Positions 42,394 through 54,424 of a stretch of 64,000 nt of DNA are shown here, piece after piece. Under the pieces are notes generated by a model that saw only the letters and a list, made by a program, of their open reading frames with translations, was not told the DNA's origin and made no database searches. The stretch is from positions 1,601,693 through 1,665,692 of the forward strand of contig SAXG01000001.1 in NCBI GenBank assembly GCA_012932865.1. Direction: 5' to 3'. The DNA comes from Amylostereum areolatum. Taxonomy: Eukaryota; Basidiomycota; Agaricomycetes; Russulales; Stereaceae. Both the position numbers and the translations under genes were made by a program. Positions within the stretch are counted from its first letter, which is position 1. Every line of letters begins with the position of its first letter.

Positions 42394-42896
42394 TGTTGAA
42401 AACACAGAGGGACCTTCAGTCATAAAGTGAAACACAAAGTGGACTGGCCGGGGATTGAACCCAGGACCTCCCATATTCTAGAAGGGTGCTCTAACCAACT
42501 GAGCTACCTGTCCGATAGTGGGAACAGGTTGGTAGTTGATATAGAGAATATCACCGAGCTCTGATTGTGTGCAACAGGCCAGGGCTTAGCCTTATTTCAA
42601 CACACCCCCGTAAGACCAGGCCTGATGTGATCTTAGGCACTCGCCACTTGTGCCCAACAGTAATCATGAAGGCGGGTGCTGCTACCATGTTGAAAACACA
42701 GAGGGACCTTCAGTCATAAAGTGAAACACAAAGTGGACTGGCCGGGGATTGAACCCAGGACCTCCCATATTCTAGAAGGGTGCTCTAACCAACTGAGCTA
42801 CCTGTCCGATAGTGGGAACAGGTTGGTAGTTGATATAGAGAATATCACCGAGCTCTGATTGTGTGCAACAGGCCAGGGCTTAGCCTTATTTCAACA
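42394..42896 (-). mobile_element. Complete TRIM, opposite orientation, TSD AAAAC (unit 2)
   Basis: Copy of 31067-31569. tRNA-like genes at 42440-42513 and 42734-42807, minus strand. Confidence 0.93.
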
Positions 42897-43104
42897 AAAA
42901 CAGTTTCATTTTTGCACAATTCATCATATTCTTACTTAATAGATGCATCACTGGTCTTAAGTATAATAATTCACGGTATGCAATAGACCTCGTTTGTAAC
43001 AGTCGCCACTCCTCCAGGAGCTCCAATGGCACACGTCTCGGCGCAAGGCATTACGTGGCTTCAAAACGAGTTTGAAAACAAGCCGTTCAGAGTCGAACTC
43101 GTTT

Positions 43105-43313
43105 TGTTGAAATAAGGCTAAGCCCTGGCCTGTTGCACACAATCAGAGCTCAGTGATATCCTCTATATCAACTGCCAACCTGTTCCCACTATCGGACAGG
43201 TAGCTCAGTTGGTTAGAGCACCCTTCTAGAATATGGGAGGTCCTGGGCTCAATCCCCGGCCAGTCCATTTTGTGTTTCACTTTATGACTGAAGGTCCCTC
43301 TGTGTTTTCAACA
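43105..43313 (+). mobile_element. TRIM solo LTR (unit 2)
   Basis: Copy of 31778-31986; tRNA-like sequence at 43194-43267. Confidence 0.8.
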
Positions 43314-43497
43314 GTTTTCGGAGACCCCCAGTTGCTCCCCGGAGCTGACACATCAACCCTAGCATAGGCTTAGGGAGGCATTTTCGAAATTGCACAAAGG
43401 AAACCATGTTCGTGGGAATGAGGCCTCTGAGATGCGCGCAGAAACGGATTCGAAAACAAGCTCTAAAACGGCCTCTAAAACGGCACTGTGAAGCTCC

Positions 43498-44910
43498 CTA
43501 ATGCTCCCTCCTTGATCCTCAGTCTGGGCGCATGGGAAGTCTCTGAAGTTTCCTCTCCCACTTCTCTCGTCGCTGCCCTCAAAGACATGCTGGAGCAGCG
43601 CAGTGTAGCCTCCGTCGCCAAACAAAGGACCTTCCAAAATTTCTGACCCAGTTTAAAGCCACTGCATCTCCTGGCGAGTCGGGAGACATCGTTGATAATG
43701 ACACCTCCTGGCATGAGCTGGCGGCCCTCACCCGTGTTCTCATCAGCGCGAGTCACTAGACAAGAAGAACCTACTTTTTGGATGAGTGCCATTCATTTAT
43801 GCAATGAAATGCATATTCTTCTGCAAAACCCTGATTTTCTGGCATCTCACAATGTATGCTATGTATACGCGCCTCTTCAGTACTACAGCTCACTGAGACC
43901 CTCCAGGTATGGCCTATTATCCTCCTGCAAGCCCTGTCTTGGATTTTCATCCAAGCTACGTTGTATATTGATAGTGAATCTCAAGATGGCACAGATTATA
44001 GGCCCTTCCTCTCTAGCTGTTTGCTCTGGTCATGATGAGAAACCCCAGGAAAAGGGTCCGGCAGGTCTGGCTACAAATGTGGTCAATTCCCCACTGTAAC
44101 TTCACTATCACTGAACTTTTGGAGAGCGAGAAACACAAGTTTGTCCATAAGTCACTCATAGAAAATAGTTGATTGACTCCCAATCTTGGTAAGCTTCCCT
44201 CAACGTACTATAGGCTGTCTATTGTTCTCACATAGACTCCCAGGTGTCACAGCTTTTCCTCTCCTTCATGTCGCCGATGGCCGAGTACACACTTGTTCAT
44301 CTCTTCACCTTTCCACACGGTTTCCTTTCAATTTTCAAAGCGGAGTTCCTCCTCCCGACTGGAACAACATTGAGTCCTCTGGAGGGGAAGAAGAACCAGA
44401 AGTGCACAACTCGGATGGCAACAATTTGTTGGTAAGCGTGTTCATATTTATATATTTGGCAAACTTGCAAGATGCTCAGTATTCTCCACTGGGTGGATAC
44501 CCTACCCCCCTTCACCTCCCTCATCTTCAAGTACACCACACCTTGGAGAAGGACCTATAAATGATGTCTTGACCATTCCAGATAGATCATAGAACTAGCC
44601 GTGATGTCTCACCTCTCCACCTCCCATGCGCTTGATATCTATGGTGGACAACCTCCCTGATTCTTTCTTCATCAAAGCAAACATGGCTTCAGAACCTGAG
44701 AAGCTAGGAGACAAATTCTGGAGACACTTAGTGATAGCTACACAGGGCAGAGATTTTACCTCTGTGCTGTCATCAGATCAACAGTTTTTTATGCCAGTTA
44801 TCTTCACTTTTTCTTGGTCCTCGAACTGTGGCTCATAGTAGATTTTATTTGGAGTGGACAAAGAAGGACACACAGAGTCGAGTGGGGAGGGAGTTGAACT
44901 GGCAGTATTA
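43498..44910. other. Unassigned sequence (unit 2)
   Basis: Copy of 32171-33583; no gene recognised. Confidence 0.35.
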
Positions 44911-45363
44911 GGACTCGAGAAGGCGTCTCATCACGGGGGAGTGTTGAAGATATTCATTTATGTCTGATTTCTACGCCTTTATTCCGTTCTATTCGCTTCT
45001 ATTCCGCTCCATTCACCCTGTTATCGTCTCATTCCGCGTCTATACCCTATACATACCCTCTCCACTTCACCTACTGTACCCATTTGTACTGTACTTACTA
45101 CAGTTCAGCCTGAGCTAGCTTCCCTAGCTTCAGTTTCGAGTTAGTTACCGCTTTAGGTCGATTCTCGGCTTATTCCGAGTTTCCTCCCACGCTCCGTGGC
45201 CTCTACCTGCAGCCACATGTGTGTGCTCATTCTGCAGGTATGCCCTTCGCTCGTTTCTGTCTTGTTTCTCAGTCGCTCATTCTGTGCTGCAGCAATCCAC
45301 TGTTTGTGTCAGTTCTGAGCGTCCCTAGCTAGTTGGCTAGCCCCTTCAACTGCGACTTCAACA
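44911..45363 (+). mobile_element. Copia 3' end and LTR remnant (unit 2)
   Basis: Copy of 33584-34036. Confidence 0.85.
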
Positions 45364-45672
45364 GTTACCGGAAGGAACAGGTTGTATTGAAACTGATCCA
45401 TGGCTGCCCATATTTCTTGTCCTAGGCCTGCAGCGGTAAGCTGCCACGAGAATAAGATGCAGATTGAATGCCATAACATTACCTGATGTTGTTTCGATCT
45501 CTCTGAGCCATTCATTTTCCGATCCTACTAACGTTGGGATGGGTCATTGTACGGATGTTTGCAGATGGATGGATGAGAAGAGAGAGGCAGGGCGCAAGAA
45601 GCCTGCCTATTGATACCTGGCTGATGAGGGCATGCAGGCCAAGAATGGAACAACACTACAATGGGGTCTTCC

Positions 45673-45878
45673 TGTTGAAATAAGGCTAAGCCCTGGCCTG
45701 TTGCACACAATCAGAGCTCAGTGATATCCTCTATATCAACTACCAACCTGTTCCCACTATCGGACAGGTAGCTCAGTTGGTTAGAGCACCCTTCTAGAAT
45801 ATGGGAGGTGGGCTCAATCCCTGGCCAGTCCACTTTGTGTTTCACTTTATGACTGAAGGTCCCTCTGTGTTTTCAACA
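45673..45878 (+). mobile_element. TRIM solo LTR without target duplication (unit 2)
   Basis: Copy of 34346-34551. Confidence 0.8.
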
Positions 45879-46349
45879 CATACAGCACGCAAACCTCATC
45901 TATCTTGAAATGCGTGCTAATGAGAGCATTTACAACACCTGCCCAAGCTCGTAATTTCGTCATACTTCTTGATATCGTCAATCTGACTGCCGACCTCGGG
46001 CCGAAGTGGGATCGCAGCCAGAAACGTCTGGCTACGACCTTGCTCTGATAAGGGGTCGTCATCCAAGCCAACGCCCCATGAAGATAGTGGTCGGAAGCTT
46101 ACCTTGAAACCCTTCAAGTTGAGGGTGGGTGGTTCAAGGAAGAGCCGATCAGCATAGGGGACACCACACGAAGGTTAGTTTCGAGCTTTGCGACGAATGT
46201 CTTGTAGGCTGGAGCTCTATAATCACAACATGGTAGAGGCAAAGGGAGCTGTTGCGCTCACTTTTCTCACCTCTGTTACTCATGGTGTCCCACACTCATC
46301 ATAGATCTTGTCGATTGATCTGAGGATTGATGCCAACTCTGAAAGCATT

Positions 46350-46712
46350 TGTTGAAGATATTCATTTATGTCTACCTACTGCTCACTATTGTACTCTACT
46401 TACTGTAGCTCAGCCTGAGTCAGCTTCCCTAGCTTCAGTTTCGAGTGAGTTACCGCTTTATGTTGAAAACACAGAGGGACCTTCAGTCATAAAGTGAAAC
46501 ACAAAGTGGACTGGCCGGGGATTGAGCCCACCTCCCATATTCTAGAAGGGTGCTCTAACCAACTGAGCTACCTGTCCGATAGTGGGAACAGGTTGGCAGT
46601 TGATATAGAGGATATCACTGAGCTCTGATTGTGTGCAACAGGCCAGGGCTTAGCCTTATTTCAACACTTTAGGTCGTCGACATTCTTGGCTTTATTCCGA
46701 GCTTCATCCCAC
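46350..46712 (+). repeat. Partial copia LTR split by a TRIM solo LTR (unit 2)
   Basis: Copy of 35023-35385. Confidence 0.75.
46461..46666 (-). mobile_element. TRIM solo LTR nested in a copia LTR, TSD CTTTA (unit 2)
   Basis: Copy of 35134-35339. Confidence 0.88.
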
Positions 46713-47606
46713 CTACATAAATAGCTTGTTTGAATGGAACACCTTCATAGTGGTGGAACAACTTGCAAACACCGGAGGTGGAGCCGAGGTTGAGTGGGTC
46801 CTGAACGGCGAACTTGCTAGTTGCAGGCTCCTGAATCTTCTTTTGTTCTGTGGAGCGGTTCAGATCTACGATCTTGTGGAGCTGTTGCGGCCAAGCTTAA
46901 ACCTTAATATTATAAACCCATGAAAATATATGAATTGCATTCCCCATGAAATCTTACATGGCACCAGCGTACAACGGATACGCTTACTTACACAAGTCTC
47001 TTGAAACTCATGCCAGCGCTCCACGACACAGTACAGTCCCCCTCGTTTACACAAGCAGGGCCCCCGGCGTGTACACACCGGTACTACCCCTCTGATGGCA
47101 ATGAGTCAGCGAAACGGTGAATTGAGCCTGTGTGATGAGAAGAAACCAAACCTGCATTGCGCCAGCGATCCGATATACGATGGCAATGAGCAAAGCTTGA
47201 TTCAATTCCAGGGGGTAGGATTGGTAAACTAAAACTCGAAGGATATCACAGTGGCGTTGGGATCCGCGATCCTCAACAAATACTCCTGAGCTTGGGTCGG
47301 GACAACGGCGGCTTTTGAACTGACGAGACGAGATATTTGGCCTGTTCGATCAAGAAAACTTGATCTGTCACAGGCAATTTAGTAGCTCTGGATGTAGGGA
47401 TATAAAATCTTAGTCGGATAGAAGACAATGCACCCTAGTAGCGAGGTAAGGACCGGAGAATGTCGTCATATTTCCAGTGTCTTGGTTGGATACGACATTG
47501 TGCGGCTGATGCCAGATGTGTTGAAGTACCACCATGTCATGCTTGAAAACCTCCTCGCACACACATAGGCACAGCGAATGAGGTTTGCAACTGGTCGATG
47601 TGGGAG
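46713..47606. other. Unassigned sequence (unit 2)
   Basis: Copy of 35386-36279; no gene recognised. Confidence 0.4.
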
Positions 47607-47719
47607 TGTTGAAGATATCATTTATGTCTGATTTCTACGCCTTTATTCCGTTCTATCTCCGTTCTATTCGCATCTATCACCTTCTTATCCCTCTCCACTT
47701 CACCCACTGTTCGCTATTG
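47607..47719 (+). repeat. Truncated copia LTR at the unit 2/unit 3 junction
   Basis: Copy of 36280-36392. Confidence 0.8.
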
Positions 47720-48152
47720 TGTTGAAGTCGCAGTTGAAGGGGCTAGCCAACTAGCTAGGGACGCTCAGAACTGACACAAACAGTGGATTGCTGCAGCACA
47801 GAATGAGCGACTGAGAAACAAGACAGAAACGAGCAAAGGGCATACCTGCAGAATGAGCACACACATGTGGCTGCAGGTAGAGGCCACGGAGCGTGGGAGG
47901 AAACTCGGAATAAGCCGAGAATCGACCTAAAGCGGTAACTAACTCGAAACTGAAGCTAGGGAAGCTAGCTCAGGCTGAACTGTAGTAAGTACAGTACAAA
48001 TGGGTACAGTAGGTGAAGTGGAGAGGGTATGTATAGGGTATAGACGCGGAATGAGGCAATAATAAGGTGAATGGAGCGGAATAGAAGCGAATAGAAGGGT
48101 GGTACAACGGAACAAAGGCGTGGAAATCAGACATAAAGGAATATCTTCAACA
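47720..48152 (-). repeat. 3' LTR of the copia element, partial unit 3
   Basis: Same sequence as 25066-25498. Confidence 0.88.
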
Positions 48153-48171
48153 CTCCCCCGTGATGAGACGC

Positions 48172-49917
48172 CTACTCGAGTCCCATCATCTCCCTGCAGC
48201 GCACAACGCGCTCCCGAGGCAGCGCCTTCGTCAGGATGTCGGCCGGCATCTCGTTTGTCCCCACAAACTTGAGAACAATCCGGCCGGCCTCCACTTCGTC
48301 TCGCAGCCAGTAGAAGCGCAGGTCGAGGTGCTTCATGCGTCCATGATGCTCGGGATTCTTCGAGACGTTGATAGACGACTGATTGTCCGAGTACAGGAGC
48401 GACGCGCCCTCGACTGTGTATCCAAACTCAGAGAGCAGGTTGCGCATCCAGACGATCTCCTTGCCAGCCTCGACGGCAGCAATGTACTCCGCCTCGGTCG
48501 TCGACTGTGCGACGAGCGATTGGAGGCGAGAGCTCCAGCTGACAGCGCCAGAACCAATGCGGACGAGATACCCGCCTGTGGAGCGGCCATTGTCGACGTT
48601 TCCGCCGTGGTCCGAGTCCGTGAACGTGGTGAACAGCTCGGAGTCGTCGCTCGGCCTATAAACGAGCTTCAAGTCCTTCGTACCCTGGAGGTACTTGAAC
48701 AGATGCTGGACGGCGCGCCAATGCTGAGGACCTGGGTCCGAGATGAAGCGGCACAGGTTGGAGACGGTGTAGGCGATGTCTGGACGGGTAGCAGTCGCGA
48801 TGTAGAGCAGGGAGCCGACGGCGCTGCCATAGGGCACCTTCTGCATGAATTCGCGCTCCGACGCGTTCTGGGGCGACATAGCCTTCGTCAGACGCGAGCC
48901 AGGAAGCATGGGCGTGGTGACAGGGTGGCAGTCGGCATGGTTGTAGCGTCCAAGCGTGTCGACGATGTACTGGCGCTGGGAGAGGAAGAGGGTGCGCAGA
49001 GAGTGGTCTCGAGTGATGTGGATGCCAAGGAGGAAGGAGGTGGGGCCGAGGTCTCGCAGCTTGAAGTGCGTGCGAAGAGTGGTGATGATCTCGTCGAGAA
49101 CGGGCTCCGAATTTGACGCTAGGGTCCCATCGTCGACGAAGACAGGGAGGAGAACGCGCACGGCGTCGCGCTGAAGCACGTAGATCGACGCGTCGCTGTA
49201 GATGCAGCGGAATCCCATCTTGTCGCACAGGACCTCCATCAGCTTGATCTTCCACAGGCGAGCGGCCTGCTTGAGGCCGTAGATCGACTTCTGCAGCTTG
49301 CAGACCGCGCCAGGAGGACCCTCCTCGAAGCCTTCAGGCTGCTTCATGTAGACCTCCGCATCGAGGTCGCCATTGATGAAGGCATGGGAGATGTCGATGG
49401 AGCGCAGGTGGAGATCCTCGACGGCGGCGAGGGCGAGGACAGTGCGGATGGCCTGGAACTTGGCAGTGGGAGCGAAGGTCTCGAAGTAGTCGAAGCCAGG
49501 ACGCTGGGCAAAGCCCTTCGCGACGACGCGCGCCTTGTAGCGCTCGATGGAGCCGTCCTCCTTGCGCTTGACCTTGAACACCCAGCGCGATGCGACGGCG
49601 TGCGCGCCAGGGGGAAGGGAAGCGATAGACCAGGTGCCATTGGCTGCATGCGCGTCGAGCTCCTCTCTGCACGCTGCAAGCCACATCTCCGCGTCCGGAC
49701 GTTGCATAGCCTGCTGGTAGGAGAGCGGCTCGCCGTCTGCGGATAGCAGGGCGGTCTCCAACGCGGTGTGGATGGCAAAGGCGGCCTCAGGCGTCTCCTG
49801 CGCAAAGTAGACGTCGTCATTCGCCCACGGCTCAGGAGAGTCGCTGTGAGCATCGTCCTCCTCGTCGGATTCGACTGCAGGAAGCGGCTCGCGCACTTTC
49901 GCCTTGGAGGGCACTGG
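48172..49917 (-). pseudogene. Ty1/copia pol C-terminal half (partial unit 3)
   Basis: Covers the end of the acidic linker, reverse transcriptase (FVDDGT) and RNase H. It is identical to units 1 and 2 up to about 49665. Beyond that it carries several substitutions (for example Arg to Gln in LSYRQAM versus LSYQQAM). The frame is cut at 49917 by a copia LTR in the same (minus) orientation. The divergent stretch implies that it came from a different copia copy than the one amplified, so the unit 3 junction is a recombinant. Confidence 0.9.
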
Positions 49918-50361
49918 TGTTCAAGATATTCGCAGTTGAAGGGGCTATCCAACTAGCTAGGGACGCTCAGAACTGACACAAATAGTGGATTGCTGCAGCA
50001 CAGAATGAGCGACTGAGGAGCAAGACTGAAACGAGCAAAGGGCATACCTGCAGCACAGAATGAGCGACTGAGGAGGAGCAGACGCGTGTGGCTGCAGGTA
50101 GAGGCCATGGAGCGTGGGAGGAAACTCGGAATAAGCCGAGAATCGACCAAAAGCGGTAACTAACTCGAAACGGAATCTAGGGAGGCTAACTCAGGCTGAA
50201 CTACAGTAAGTACAGTACAATAGCGAACAGTGGGTCAAGTGGAGAGGGCATGTGAGGGTATAGACGCGGAATGAGACGATAACAGGGTGAATGGAGCGGA
50301 ATAGAAGCGAATAGAACGGAATAAAGGCGTAGAAATCAGACATAAATGAATATCTTCAACA
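49918..50361 (-). repeat. Copia LTR, divergent subfamily (444 bp)
   Basis: On the plus strand it reads TGTTCAAGATATTCGCAGTTG...TATCTTCAACA. Its first bases combine both LTR termini, a possible scar. The interior matches the copia LTR with many substitutions. It separates two oppositely oriented copia pol fragments. Confidence 0.75.
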
Positions 50362-50758
50362 CGACCGAGGCGGAGTACATTGCTGCCGTCGAGGCTGGCA
50401 AGGAGATCGTCTGGATGCGCAACCTGCTCTCTGAGTTTGGATACACAGTCGAGGGCGCGTCGCTCCTGTACTCGGACAATCAGTCGTCTATCAACGTCTC
50501 GAAGAATCCCGAGCATCATGGACGCATGAAGCACCTCGACCTGCGCTTCTACTGGCTGCGAGACGAAGTGGAGGCCGGCCGGATTGTTCTCAAGTTTGTG
50601 GGGACAAACGAGATGCCGGCCGACATCCTGACGAAGGCGCTGCCTCGGGAGCGCGTTGTGCGCTGCAGGGAGATGATGGGACTCGAGTAGGCGTCTCATC
50701 ACGGGGGAGTGTTGAAGATATTCTTTTATGTCTGATTTCTACGCCTTTATTCCGTTAC
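50362..50758 (+). pseudogene. Copia RNase H C-terminus and truncated 3' LTR, plus strand
   Basis: Reads TEAEYIAAVEAGKEIVW to the stop at 50688-50690, identical in protein to the end of the copia pol at 25518. The polypurine tract (acgggggag) follows, then an LTR from 50710 that stops at about 50758. The opposite (minus-strand) copy lies only 450 bp away. Confidence 0.9.
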
Positions 50759-51249
50759 GATGAGGCCGAAAGCTAAGCTTGCTGCCAAACGATTCAGACC
50801 CTTCGAGATTGTTGACGTCGTAAGCCCAGTGAACTACCGCCTGAAGCTGCCGAAGACGTGGAGAATCCACCCAGTCTTCTATGCTTCGCTGCTCACCGCG
50901 TACAAGGAGACGACGGCACATAGTCCGAACGATGAACAACTGCCACCCGACCTCATTGACGACGAAGAAGAATACATCATTGAAGACATCATCGACTCGA
51001 AGCCGACCCGCAAGAAGAAAGGTATACAATACCTCGTCAAGTGGGCAGGCTATCCTAACTCCGAGAATACCTGGCTCCCTCGCTCCTCACTCTCGAAGGT
51101 CACCAAGATGATTGATGCCTTTCACAAGCACCATCCAAATGCGCCCCGCCCGGTGCGTTCCCTTGGCATTTCCTTCGATGATTTTCTTGCACCCACCCTT
51201 GCAGATGACATCGCGCTCCAGGCGAAAGCACGTCTTAAAGGGGGGGTGA
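50759..51249 (+). pseudogene. Chromovirus integrase C-terminus with chromodomain, fragment
   Basis: The frame opens with a gypsy integrase C-terminal segment (LAAKRFRPFEIVDVVSPVNY, WRIHPVFYASLL). It continues to a chromodomain (EEYIIEDIIDSK, IQYLVKWAGYPNSENTWLP) and ends just before an LTR. Chromodomains of this kind can direct integration to marked heterochromatin. All upstream pol sequence is missing, replaced by the truncated copia LTR. It belongs to a different gypsy lineage from 55848-63636. Confidence 0.85.
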
Positions 51250-51666
51250 TGTCACAGATCACTCCTTTTATCTCTTCGTTTGCAGCCCTTGTATACGCGA
51301 CGCGTGACGGCACATGACTTTCCTCCACATCACATGCTCTGACGGCATCACTGCCCGGACTTCCGAGCAGAACTCCGTCCCCTTATCTATGACATCATCG
51401 CTGCGGACTTCTGTCCTCCGCCCCATGACTCCTTTTCCTATTGTCTCCCCCTGCTCGCACCACTACATCGCACCATCGCTCCCACTTGTATATAAGGACA
51501 GTGTTTCCCTTCCCTTTCCCTTAGACTGTCCATCTCATCATACGGTACTGTAGTGCATGTTGCACTACCCTAGACCCCGGCACTCCCAAATCTATTGTTT
51601 CTTCTCGCTCCTCCCATCGTCGCGACTTAGGCGGCTCCTTTGGTCTCATAAACTGTGTTTCTGACA
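51250..51666 (+). repeat. 3' LTR of the chromovirus fragment (417 bp)
   Basis: TGTCACAGATCACTCC...TTTCTGACA. It contains a tatataagg box near 51488. The position directly after a chromodomain frame and the TG...CA ends support the call. No second LTR is present, so no target duplication can be checked. Confidence 0.75.
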
Positions 51667-52417
51667 GTAATAGATAGAATGGCATCTGGCCATTTTGGAA
51701 TGCAAACCATCCTGGGATGAGTTGGAACGTCGTGGACTGGCGAGGACTGCTGTGGACTGCCAGTCCAGGTGCGGTCACTTCTTCTGATGGACCACTTGCA
51801 GACCACCACACCTTCAAAATGTGACTCCGCATGCACGAGAGTATGGATATTTGCCTTACAGTTATACTTGCCAAGACTAATCAGCAGTTCTTCCCGTAAA
51901 CCTAGCAAGGGCCTCTCGGGCCTGGATCCCGTAACATGAGGTTACCTAGTTAGTCCAGTTAGGGGTTGCATCAGGGGATGGGGGAGACTTGGGTATTAAT
52001 AGATGTTGATTGTCATTCTTCGTAATCATGATGCCGGCTTGCCAGACATTACCATCGCTTACCAGAGTGCCGCCTTTCTGGTGACATCTGGCTATTAGTT
52101 GCTCATTAGATCATCACACGCCATACTCTGGGTTATTGGTGATGAGTTCGCGCAATTTATATAGGAAAAGGTATAGCTAGTTCTAGCATTATCAACTCAT
52201 GGTGCACTTCCCGTCGGCGCCGCGTAAGACTTCATATCATGCACGCTTGGATGTCTCTACCCATTCTCCCAGGCCCCCCACCACTCAATCAAACCCTCCA
52301 TTGACATCATCCAGCTCAGAAGCTTCACCATTGAATATGATGTCGTTGTCCGAGCCGTCATCCGAGCTCGGATTCTCGTCTAGGTCATCTTCTGGAAGTT
52401 GCTTGTCTTTCACCAGA
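51667..52417. other. No recognisable gene
   Basis: Unique-looking sequence with short open frames only. A small palindrome is present near 51928-51960 (taacatgaggttacctagtta). Confidence 0.4.
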
Positions 52418-54424
52418 CCCTGTACTCTTATTACAATGGCCAAGGTAATTTATCTCCAAGCCATTGCAATTCAGAGGCAAATACCCAACTGGCGAGCTGC
52501 CTCCACCATTGCAATGGCGTTGCAGCCACCCAGCATTGTAATGCGCGGGGCCCTACAGGCCCGCTGCCGCGCTGACTAAGCTGCCGCCATCAGGGACCGC
52601 GAAAGTCGCCGACCACGGCAGCACCACCCCTCATGCCCATTCTCTTCCCACCATCTGCTAGGCGCACCAACGCCTCCGCCGCCTGCTGCGCATGTGCTCA
52701 CCGTCTGCTGTGCACACTGCCGAAGCGCGCATGCATTGGAGACTGCGCGCGCACGCTTCCGCGTCACGCGCATGCCTGCCACCGGCACTGCTGATCCACG
52801 TGAGCCACTGACACGTGGCGATTACCACATGGCAGACGCAGGTGCGCGCAGGACGGTCGCTGGACCACGTGCCTGTGCACGGCCCCCAGCACCCATACTG
52901 GGCCTGGGCGCCGTGGCAACAGGTCTGTGAGGGGCACGGCGGGAGAGCGGGTGGGGACGGCGGGGGACAGGCCGCGTGCGGGCACGGAGAAGAACAGGAG
53001 AGAGGGAGGGGGGGTACCGTAGGGGTGTGCTGGTGCACCATGCGTGCCATGGGGCTCGGTACAGAGCAGCGATGGCAGCCTGCTATGTGTGCGCGCGCAT
53101 AGACGGTGTCGCGGGGGTGCACTGTGAGGCGAGGTGAGTTGGGGGGGGACAAGAAAAAGGGGGAGGGGCTCACCAGGGGGCCGGGGTGATGTGCTGGTGC
53201 TTGCCAATGCGTCGTTGGATGCTGGGGAGCGCATTGAGGGGCGCAGGGGCGCGGTGGCAGCGCTTCGGCAGCACCATTGGGTGCACGTGTGGATGGGGGG
53301 GGCAGAGGACGGCGATGAGAAGGAGAGGAGGATGGTCGTGGTAGAAGGAAGGAAGTGTGCTAGCAGGAACAACACGACTTCCCGTTTGGGGACACGTGTC
53401 GGCAGTTGCCGCGATTCCGGCAGTTTCCGGTGCGCATTCCCAAATGGGAAGTCACGTCGTCTTTGCCACATCACGCCACTCTCCTTCTCCCACCACCACC
53501 ACCACCACCACCCCCACTCCTCCACTCCTCCCTGCTCGTCCACCCACCCGTGCTTGGCCCTAACGCGTCCCACGACGCCCACACTCACCTCCCCCGTGCC
53601 TCCACACTCGCCAAGCTGTTCTCCTGCGTCCAATGACACTTTTTGGGTGTGAGTCACACCTCCCCCCAGGTGAGCTCCTCCCCCCTTTTTCTTGTCCCCA
53701 TCTCACCCCGACCCCCCTCTTACTCTCAGTGCACCCACCGCTGCCTCTCAACCGCCACTGCCGTGCTTCTGCCGCCCCTGCCCGCTCTCCCGCATTGAAC
53801 GGCCCATTCTGTGGTGCTAGCACACCAGGTGAGTGCCCCGCCTCGGTCTCCTCCCCCTTATCCCCTCCTCGCCATAGGCCCCACCACCCCTCCCATCTGG
53901 CCCCGCTTCCGGAGCTGGTGTTCCGCCCTCGCCTGGCCCCGTTGCCATGGCGACTGTGCCCAGTATGGGTGTCAGTTGCCATGCACGGGCACGTGACCGG
54001 CGAGCGCCCCGCGCAAACCGCGCGTCCGCCATGTGGCAGCATTCACGGCCAGGTACCCGAGCCCGCAAAGCACGCGAGACGAGTTAGAGGGGAGGCTGCG
54101 CGTCACGCCCTCAAGGGGCGATGCAAGAGCCGGGCGCAGTCCACGATGAGCGTGCGTGGAGCAGATGGCAAGCATGTGCACAGCAGACGGCGGCGACGAG
54201 GGTGGGTGCGAGGGGCGGTGCCACTGCGGTCGGCAACTTCCGCGGTCCCTGACAGTGGTGGCTTAGTCAGCGCGGTGGCGGGGCCTGTAGGGCCCACGCA
54301 TTACAATGCTGGGTGGCTGCGACGCCATTGTAATGGCAGAGGCAGCTCGCCAGTTGGGTATTTGCCTCCGAATTGCAATGGCTTGGAGACAAATTACCTT
54401 GGCCATTGTAATAAAAGTACAGGG
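52418..54424. repeat. 2-kb near-complete palindrome (foldback element)
   Basis: The left end (ccctgtactcttattacaat) is the complement of the right end (attgtaataaaagtacaggg) with one difference. The arms can be followed inward by eye, with growing divergence and indels, to about 53230 on the left and 53610 on the right. The centre (about 53370-53470) contains a further inverted pair around cacgacttcccgtttgggga. The sequence is very GC-rich. Open frames on both strands mirror each other and have low-complexity Pro/Arg/Gly content, so I do not call a gene. Several blocks of attacaatgg and its complement lie near each end. The bases outside (tcaccaga and tcacctcc) share only their first five positions, so an 8-bp duplication is uncertain. 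Confidence 0.75.

Larger units (their letters stand above)
41569..43497. mobile_element. Foldback element invaded by TRIMs (unit 2)
   Basis: Copy of 30242-32170, with the same nested insertions. Confidence 0.6.
25066..49915. repeat. Tandem array: 11,327-bp unit, two full copies plus a partial third
   Basis: Units are 25066-36392, 36393-47719 and 47720 to about 49915. Every coding and non-coding landmark in unit 2 lies exactly 11,327 bases after unit 1, and the encoded proteins I compared are identical. The partial third unit matches until about 49665. It then shows scattered differences (for example near 49667, 49702, 49715 and 49746) before ending in a copia LTR. Unit borders fall at copia LTR starts, which suggests unequal recombination between copia copies. 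Complete identity over 11 kb means either a very recent event or an assembly duplication. Confidence 0.93.

Noticed and set aside
53480..53520. Polyhistidine/polythreonine coding tract from the (cca)n run
   Set aside because: It is a simple repeat near the centre of the palindrome, not embedded in a supported gene.
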